In this document: positions 5,613 to 9,814 of the stretch, piece after piece
Layout of the letters: each line of letters opens with the position of its first letter
How positions within the stretch are numbered: the stretch's first letter is position 1
Source of the DNA: Fibrobacter sp.
GTDB lineage: Bacteria > Fibrobacterota > Fibrobacteria > Fibrobacterales > Fibrobacteraceae
Length of the DNA: 9,814 nucleotides
Reading direction: 5' to 3'
Assembly (NCBI GenBank): GCA_012841225.1
Contig: DUVD01000016.1
Span: 1-9,814 of the forward strand
Position numbers and translations under genes: made by a program
The notes under the pieces: generated by a model
What the model saw: the letters and a program-made list of their open reading frames with translations, nothing else
The model's database searches: none
Told to the model about the DNA's origin: nothing

Positions 5613-7136
5613 ATGTTTCATCGCATTAGGACTTATTGCCTTTCAGGTATTCACGCTGTGCCAGTGAATGTTGAAGTAGATGCTTCATTGGGGCTTCCTG
5701 GCTTTACTTTAGTGGGTTTACCCGATAGTGCGGTGAGAGAATCTAGGGAACGAGTGGTTTCTGCTGTTCGCGCTTCCGGTTATAGCGTTACCGGAAACCG
5801 CACGACGGTGAATTTGTCTCCGGCGGACCTCCGAAAGGAGGGCAGTTCCCTAGATTTGCCTTTAGCAATTGGCATGCTACTAGCGAGTAGTCAGTTTGAA
5901 GTAAATCATATTGAGCGTTTTGTTTTTTTGGGAGAGCTCGCTTTAGATGGGCTTTTAAAACCAGTTAGAGGAATCCTTTCTATTGCCATGACATTGATAG
6001 AAGAAAAAGGCAGTGTTTTAGTAGTTCCACAAGAAAACGTACAAGAGGCTTCTTTAATAGAGGGGTTGCTCATCCTCGGCGTTTCTAGCTTGCTTGAATG
6101 TATTGAACAATTAAAAATGATAAATCCATCGCAAATAGTCCAATCTCGAGGGCTTTCATCTAAACTAAAAGTTTCTTTTGATCAATATCCAGATTTTAAA
6201 AATGTAGTAGGAATGCAAGGAGTTAAGCGCGCTTTGGAAATAGCGGCTTCTGGTAACCATAACTTTTTACTTGTCGGTTCTCCAGGTTCTGGAAAAACGC
6301 TCTGTGCCAAATGCTTACCGAGCATTCTTCCAGAAATGAGCGATGAGGAAATCATTGAAAGTACGCGTATACACTCTTGCGCGAAGTCAATTCATCCACA
6401 ACATTTTTCTTATATCGCCGAGCGCCCTTTTCGATCGCCACACCATTCGGCAAGCATGGTTTCTTTAGTAGGAGGCAGTAGTCAGTTATTGCCAGGCGAA
6501 GTGAGTCTTGCCCATAATGGGGTTTTATTTTTAGATGAATTGCCCGAGTTTGGGCGGCATGTTCTTGAGGCTTTAAGAGAACCAATGGAAGAAGGTGTGG
6601 TGTGCATTAATAGGGCGTCAGGGTCTGCGGAGTGGCCATCGCGCTTTATGATGGGAGCTGCTATGAACCCTTGCCCTTGCGGGTTTGCTATGGATCTTAA
6701 AAAAGAATGCACTTGCCTTCCCGACATGAAAAGTCGATATCGATCAAAAGTTTCTGGGCCTTTGCTTGACCGCATTGATTTGCAAGTGAGTGTCCCTTCC
6801 ATCGATATCTCACAGCTTGCCTTTTCTGCTACTGCAGAATCATCATCTACTATTCGAGAGCGAGTTAAAGGCGCAAGAGAATTCCAAGAAGAACGTTTTA
6901 GACGAAAAAAAATCCACTTTAATTCCGAAATGACAAGCCAAGAAACACGAAGCTTGGCAAAAATGGAAGCGTCTACAGAAAATTTTGCAGTTCACGCCAG
7001 CGAAAAATTGATGTTGAGCGCACGAGGGTATTATCGAGTCCTAAAAGTGGCAAGGACAATTGCTGATTTAAGAGGTTCTGAGACAGTCGGTAAAATAGAC
7101 CTTGCCGAAGCCTTACAATACAAAGTGTTACGATAA
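5613..7136 (+). CDS. comM: YifB/ComM family AAA+ ATPase (Mg-chelatase-like)
   Basis: This 507-residue protein has the full length and domain order of ComM/YifB. In naturally transformable bacteria ComM is a hexameric helicase that drives branch migration as incoming DNA recombines with the chromosome. Residues 1-165 form the N-terminal ChlI-type domain (GLPGFTLVGLPDSAVRESRERV; VNLSPADLRKEGSSLDLPLA). The AAA+ core carries Walker A GSPGSGKT (222-229), Walker B VLFLDELPEF (304-313), a conserved RPFRSPHHSAS (271-281) and GPLLDRIDL (382-390). Four cysteines, NPCPCG (Cys354, Cys356) and CTC (Cys366, Cys368), form the family's probable zinc-binding insert. The C-terminal domain ends RVLKVARTIADL...EALQYK. 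All key residues are intact. It starts 6 bases after spoVG with no strong ribosome-binding site, suggesting coupling. Its last 9 bases overlap the convergent folB. Family members also occur in bacteria not known to be transformable. Confidence 0.96.
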   Translation: MFHRIRTYCLSGIHAVPVNVEVDASLGLPGFTLVGLPDSAVRESRERVVSAVRASGYSVTGNRTTVNLSPADLRKEGSSLDLPLAIGMLLASSQFEVNHIERFVFLGELALDGLLKPVRGILSIAMTLIEEKGSVLVVPQENVQEASLIEGLLILGVSSLLECIEQLKMINPSQIVQSRGLSSKLKVSFDQYPDFKNVVGMQGVKRALEIAASGNHNFLLVGSPGSGKTLCAKCLPSILPEMSDEEIIESTRIHSCAKSIHPQHFSYIAERPFRSPHHSASMVSLVGGSSQLLPGEVSLAHNGVLFLDELPEFGRHVLEALREPMEEGVVCINRASGSAEWPSRFMMGAAMNPCPCGFAMDLKKECTCLPDMKSRYRSKVSGPLLDRIDLQVSVPSIDISQLAFSATAESSSTIRERVKGAREFQEERFRRKKIHFNSEMTSQETRSLAKMEASTENFAVHASEKLMLSARGYYRVLKVARTIADLRGSETVGKIDLAEALQYKVLR

Positions 7137-7505
7137 TGGAGATGCGTCGATGCGTATAGAGGCACTTGCCCCTTTGGCCCCAGGAATTGCTAGAGGCTTG
7201 ATTACCTGAACTTCTGTTGATTGTATTAAAGGGTGTTTTTTTAAAATATAAAGAGCGGTGCGGTAAACGAGCGTTTCAACCAATTGAAATTGAGATAGTT
7301 GAATAAAGTTTTTAACATCTTCTGTTAAAGCGGCATAATCAATCGAGTGGGCCAGATCTTCGTTGTCCGCGGCTGCTGAAAAATCGAGCCAAATAGAAAT
7401 ACTTAATGAAATAGGTTGCGGGGTTTCGCGTTCATAAGGAAGAGTCCCTATTATGCATTTAAAACCCGCATCGATAATTAAAATTTTTCCTGGGTGGATT
7501 ACCAT
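7128..7505 (-). CDS. folB: Dihydroneopterin aldolase
   Basis: FolB converts 7,8-dihydroneopterin to 6-hydroxymethyl-dihydropterin and glycolaldehyde in folate synthesis and forms ring-shaped oligomers. The 125-residue length is normal. Hallmarks are CIIGTLPYERETPQP (17-31) with Glu26, DYAALTEDV (56-64) with Tyr57 from the neighbouring subunit's site, FQLVETLVYRTA (73-84) with the pterin-anchoring Glu77, and KPLAIPGA (103-110) with the catalytic-type Lys103. Roles are assigned from well-studied FolB enzymes. The ATG overlaps the stop of the upstream acidic-repeat gene by 7 bases (ATGGTAA) and lacks its own ribosome-binding site, so translation is probably coupled. The start may be a few residues early, since typical members have a shorter lead before the IIG motif. 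The 3' end runs 9 bases into comM. No other folate gene is visible. Confidence 0.92.
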   Translation of the reverse strand: MVIHPGKILIIDAGFKCIIGTLPYERETPQPISLSISIWLDFSAAADNEDLAHSIDYAALTEDVKNFIQLSQFQLVETLVYRTALYILKKHPLIQSTEVQVIKPLAIPGAKGASASIRIDASPLS

Positions 7506-8746
7506 ACAAAGAGAACGATTGAAGCAGTAAGCGAAGCTGCTGTAACGCCAAACCAGACGTTTCTGTACAATGCATAGGAATTCATTGTTTTCTTATTAGT
7601 GGCAATTCGCGAGTTTAATTCATTCAATGTGTAGAACGTTTCGCCACCAACGTTGATACCATTGTTCGAGAGGTCCCAAATCATTGCCGTCTCACATTTT
7701 GCAGGATCTTCATTAGGAGGAGCACACTGGTCTTTCACCTGACTCATAAAGGAATTGCGAAGTTCTGATAATTGATCAAAAGCATCTCGAGCTTCGTTGG
7801 CCTTCATGTGTTGAAGAACTCCCGCGATGGCACTACCTGCAGCAGCGGTAGCGAAAGCCACTGCGCTCCAAAACCGCACTTCATCAGCAATTCCAAAACG
7901 GTCTTTGACATCACTAGCGGCACTAGAGGCGGCGTAGTCCATCTCATCAGCATAAGAATTTGTTTTATTGAGATCGCCAGCGACATCGTATTCATAACTA
8001 TCACAATCCTTATCACCTTCTTCGCATTCTTCGTACTCATCATCGTCTTCGTCGTCTTCGTATAATTTGGGAGCTACAATAGGTTTAGGTTCGGCAATTG
8101 GTTTTTCTTGTTTAACTACAGGTGGAGGTGCGACGACATCATCTTCGTATTCATCATCTTCGTATTCATCGTCTTCATATTCATCGTCATCATATTCATC
8201 GTCATCATAAGAAGAAACCGCTGCAACTGCCTTGGGAGCAGGCGGTGGGGGTACAACAACCGGTGGAGGAGCGACAGCGGTTTGAGGCTTTAATTCAACC
8301 ATAGTACCGTTTACAGAGACAAAGGCTGTAGAAGCTCCATCAATGAAAATGGACTTGCCATCGAAGTAGACCTTTTCGATATCTTCGTCGATGTCTTCAT
8401 TTTTAGTGAGATACATTTTGAGATTGAGGAGTTTTGCGTAGTTAAGGCTTGGAGGGGCTTGTAATGGCATGAGAGAAGATAAGTTTCCTGCGCGTCCTTG
8501 ATAAATTTGGTAGACGGTTTCATCTTCTCCAAATGGGTCTTCAAATTTTTGTCGTACAAAAAGCCGACCCTTTTGAATATCGAGTACAGCAGTAGGGCTT
8601 GCTTTTTTTAATTCGCCGCCAAACTCAGCTTGAATATAAGAGTCAGGAGTACCAACGTCTTCGGCACTAAATTTTGGAATGGTATAAGTACCTGCAAAAG
8701 AAAATGCAATAAAAGGTAATGATATAAATAATAGAATTCGCTTCAT
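7499..8746 (-). CDS. Exported protein with acidic Tyr-Asp/Glu repeats and two C-terminal membrane helices
   Basis: I do not recognise this 415-residue protein. A signal peptide (MKRILLFISLPFIAFSFA, probable cut after Ala18) leads into a folded-looking region (19-155). Next come a proline-rich hinge (APPPVVVPPPPAPK, 159-172), an acidic block of five-residue units such as DDEYE (180-203), a second PK-rich linker (205-228) and a second acidic block (229-253). The C-terminal part has hydrophobic helices at about 292-311 and 397-415, flanking a loop with Cys341 and Cys351. If the helices span the membrane, the repeats lie outside the cytoplasm. The start at 8746 is chosen over an open ATG at 8857 because it gives a proper signal peptide, has GGAG eight bases upstream and lies downstream of a good promoter. 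It overlaps folB by 7 bases. The acidic, proline-rich section could be a spacer or bind cations; this is speculation. Confidence 0.82.
   Translation of the reverse strand: MKRILLFISLPFIAFSFAGTYTIPKFSAEDVGTPDSYIQAEFGGELKKASPTAVLDIQKGRLFVRQKFEDPFGEDETVYQIYQGRAGNLSSLMPLQAPPSLNYAKLLNLKMYLTKNEDIDEDIEKVYFDGKSIFIDGASTAFVSVNGTMVELKPQTAVAPPPVVVPPPPAPKAVAAVSSYDDDEYDDDEYEDDEYEDDEYEDDVVAPPPVVKQEKPIAEPKPIVAPKLYEDDEDDDEYEECEEGDKDCDSYEYDVAGDLNKTNSYADEMDYAASSAASDVKDRFGIADEVRFWSAVAFATAAAGSAIAGVLQHMKANEARDAFDQLSELRNSFMSQVKDQCAPPNEDPAKCETAMIWDLSNNGINVGGETFYTLNELNSRIATNKKTMNSYALYRNVWFGVTAASLTASIVLFVW
8136..8210. repeat. 15-bp coding tandem repeat, five units
   Basis: Five consecutive 15-bp units, variants of TCATCGTCTTCATAT on the plus strand, run from 8136 to 8210. 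They encode, on the minus strand, five-residue units of Asp/Glu and Tyr in the acidic-repeat protein. The units differ by a few third-position-type changes, and 15 bp keeps the frame, so copy number could vary without breaking the gene. Confidence 0.9.
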
Positions 8747-8777
8747 ACAGGCAACTCCAATAGAAGAACTAAACCAA

Positions 8778-8806
8778 ATTTTATTCAAATATATATAATG
8801 TATCAA
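8778..8806 (-). promoter_or_regulatory. Sigma-70-type promoter of the acidic-repeat protein gene and folB
   Basis: Read on the minus strand, TTGATA (8806-8801) and TAAAAT (8783-8778) are separated by exactly 17 bases. Each hexamer is one mismatch from consensus. Transcription would start near 8771, giving a leader of about 25 bases before the ATG at 8746 with GGAG inside it. This excludes translation from the upstream ATG at 8857. Confidence 0.65.
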
Positions 8807-8843
8807 ATATTGGTGTATTTTTTCTATTTTTAGGCCTGTGGAT
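8807..8843 (+). promoter_or_regulatory. Leader of hemA
   Basis: This short T-rich stretch precedes hemA. AGG at 8832-8834 lies nine bases before the ATG at 8844 and is the likely ribosome-binding site. A TATAAT at 8794-8799 could be the hemA -10 box, but no matching -35 hexamer is seen; it also lies in the spacer of the opposite promoter. Confidence 0.35.
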
Positions 8844-9814
8844 ATGATTAAAAACAAAGAAAAAAATCATTGCGTAGTTCTCGGCGTAAGTTATAAGACT
8901 TGTCCTATTGACATCCGAGATAATTTAAGTCGCGTTTTACAAAATTCGGACTTTGCTTTGACGAGTTTGTTAGGATTGCCTGGTTTATCTGAAGCAGTCA
9001 TTATTTCAACTTGCAATAGAGCAGAAATTTATGTGGCCACGCGCTACCCAGAAATGCTAAGAGACACCTTATTAAATTGGTGGGCCGGGTTCAGTAAGCA
9101 AGATTTTGCCGAAATACTCCCGTACTGTTATTATTTGACGCATCTAGAGGCCGTAAACCATCTTTATGCGGTGGTTTCATCGATCGATAGCCTAGTTTTG
9201 GGAGAAAATCAAATTTTGGCACAAGTGCGCTCTTCATTTTTAGCAGCACAAGAAGGTGGTTTTACAGGCACTTTATTAAATCACTTGTTTCAAACAGCTC
9301 TTTTTGTGGGTAAGCAGGTGCGTGAAAATACGGGTATTGGCGATGGGACCGTTTCAATTGCTCATGCAGCTGTTCAACTTTGTGAACGCGAATTTGGCAG
9401 TTTAAAATGCGCTAAAGTTGGAGTTTTAGGCCTTGGTGAAATGGGACTTTTAGCCGCTACAGCGCTTTCTTCGGCAGGTGCGTCTTCGTTTTTCTTTTTT
9501 AACAGGACTTTTGAAAAAGCAAGTCGCTTTGCCTCTCGTTTTGGTGGTGAAGGCTTTGAAATTAAAGAATTATTAGGGAAATTGGATTCTTTAGATGTTT
9601 TAATTACCTCCGCTCGCGCCAAAGACTACCTCCTTTGCCATTCCGACTTAATGGTTACAAGAAATCCACGATTATTGATTGTCGATATTGCTTCTCCTAG
9701 AAATGTAGAGCCTAATATTGCTGAAATTGAAGGTGTAACTCTATTTCATATAGATGACTTAAAGTGCGTTGTCGAAAACAATAGAGAGCTGCGGAAACTC
9801 GCCTCCGAAAAAGC
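8844..9814 (+). CDS. hemA: Glutamyl-tRNA reductase, N-terminal part (cut by window end)
   Basis: HemA reduces glutamyl-tRNA(Glu) with NADPH to glutamate 1-semialdehyde, the first committed step of C5-pathway tetrapyrrole synthesis. The frame is open from 8844 to the window end (323 complete codons; the family is about 420 residues, so the C-terminal dimerisation domain is missing). Visible motifs are GVSYKTCPIDIRDNL (14-28), STCNRAEIY (55-63) with catalytic Cys57, SIDSLVLGENQILAQVR (113-129), the linker GDGTVSIAHAAVQL (166-179) and the NADPH-binding loop VLGLGEMG (194-201). The usual His in the first motif is Tyr17, which also occurs in other members. An in-frame GTG at 8838 is a less likely start. 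It is divergent from the acidic-repeat gene. A siroheme or hemC/hemB gene may follow outside the window, but that cannot be seen. Confidence 0.96.
   Translation, partial: MIKNKEKNHCVVLGVSYKTCPIDIRDNLSRVLQNSDFALTSLLGLPGLSEAVIISTCNRAEIYVATRYPEMLRDTLLNWWAGFSKQDFAEILPYCYYLTHLEAVNHLYAVVSSIDSLVLGENQILAQVRSSFLAAQEGGFTGTLLNHLFQTALFVGKQVRENTGIGDGTVSIAHAAVQLCEREFGSLKCAKVGVLGLGEMGLLAATALSSAGASSFFFFNRTFEKASRFASRFGGEGFEIKELLGKLDSLDVLITSARAKDYLLCHSDLMVTRNPRLLIVDIASPRNVEPNIAEIEGVTLFHIDDLKCVVENNRELRKLASEK

Noticed and set aside
8108..8304. Plus-strand ORFs rich in His/Ile/Arg repeats opposite the acidic block
   Set aside because: They are the reverse complement of the GAT/GAA/TAT repeat codons and have no independent coding signs.
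8747..8857. Longer N-terminus of the acidic-repeat protein starting at 8857
   Set aside because: It would bury the signal peptide, has no ribosome-binding site, starts upstream of the predicted promoter and would overlap the hemA start; 8746 fits all the evidence.

Overview
The window looks like chromosomal DNA from a member of the Fibrobacterota (Fibrobacter or a close relative), at a moderate G+C content that I estimate at a little over 40%. The strongest taxonomic clue is a lipoprotein (3610-4521, minus) whose C-terminal half matches the Fibrobacter succinogenes major paralogous (FISUMP) domain. A GH94 cellobiose phosphorylase at the left edge and a CBM9-like protein fit a cellulose-degrading lifestyle. 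The assignment is inferred from protein features, not from a database search. I see no tRNA, rRNA, CRISPR array, insertion sequence, prophage or att site, and no gene-free stretch longer than about 150 bases.

Layout, left to right: (1) the 3' end of a GH94 cellobiose phosphorylase gene (plus), closed by a strong intrinsic terminator that also faces the convergent greA-holA pair (minus; transcription elongation factor and DNA polymerase III delta subunit). (2) argJ (plus; arginine biosynthesis), divergent from greA and almost abutting, tail to tail, the FISUMP lipoprotein gene. (3) A minus-strand pair: a CBM9-like protein gene followed by the MORN-repeat/FISUMP lipoprotein gene. (4) A 148-bp divergent control region with tandem palindromic repeats and a very good sigma-54-type (-24/-12) promoter, leading to a plus-strand spoVG-comM operon. 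(5) A minus-strand pair: an exported or membrane protein with acidic Asp/Glu-Tyr tandem repeats, then folB (dihydroneopterin aldolase). The two genes overlap by 7 bp, and folB overlaps the 3' end of comM tail to tail by 9 bp. (6) hemA (glutamyl-tRNA reductase, plus), cut by the right edge.

Most genes are conserved housekeeping functions (replication, transcript cleavage, arginine, folate and haem synthesis). The less ordinary parts are the control region between the CBM9-like gene and spoVG, which has the geometry of an enhancer-dependent sigma-54 promoter, and two lineage-flavoured envelope proteins: the lipoprotein joining five 24-residue MORN-like repeats to a FISUMP domain, and the acidic-repeat two-helix protein. 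I did not find a clear defence system, biosynthetic cluster or mobile element.
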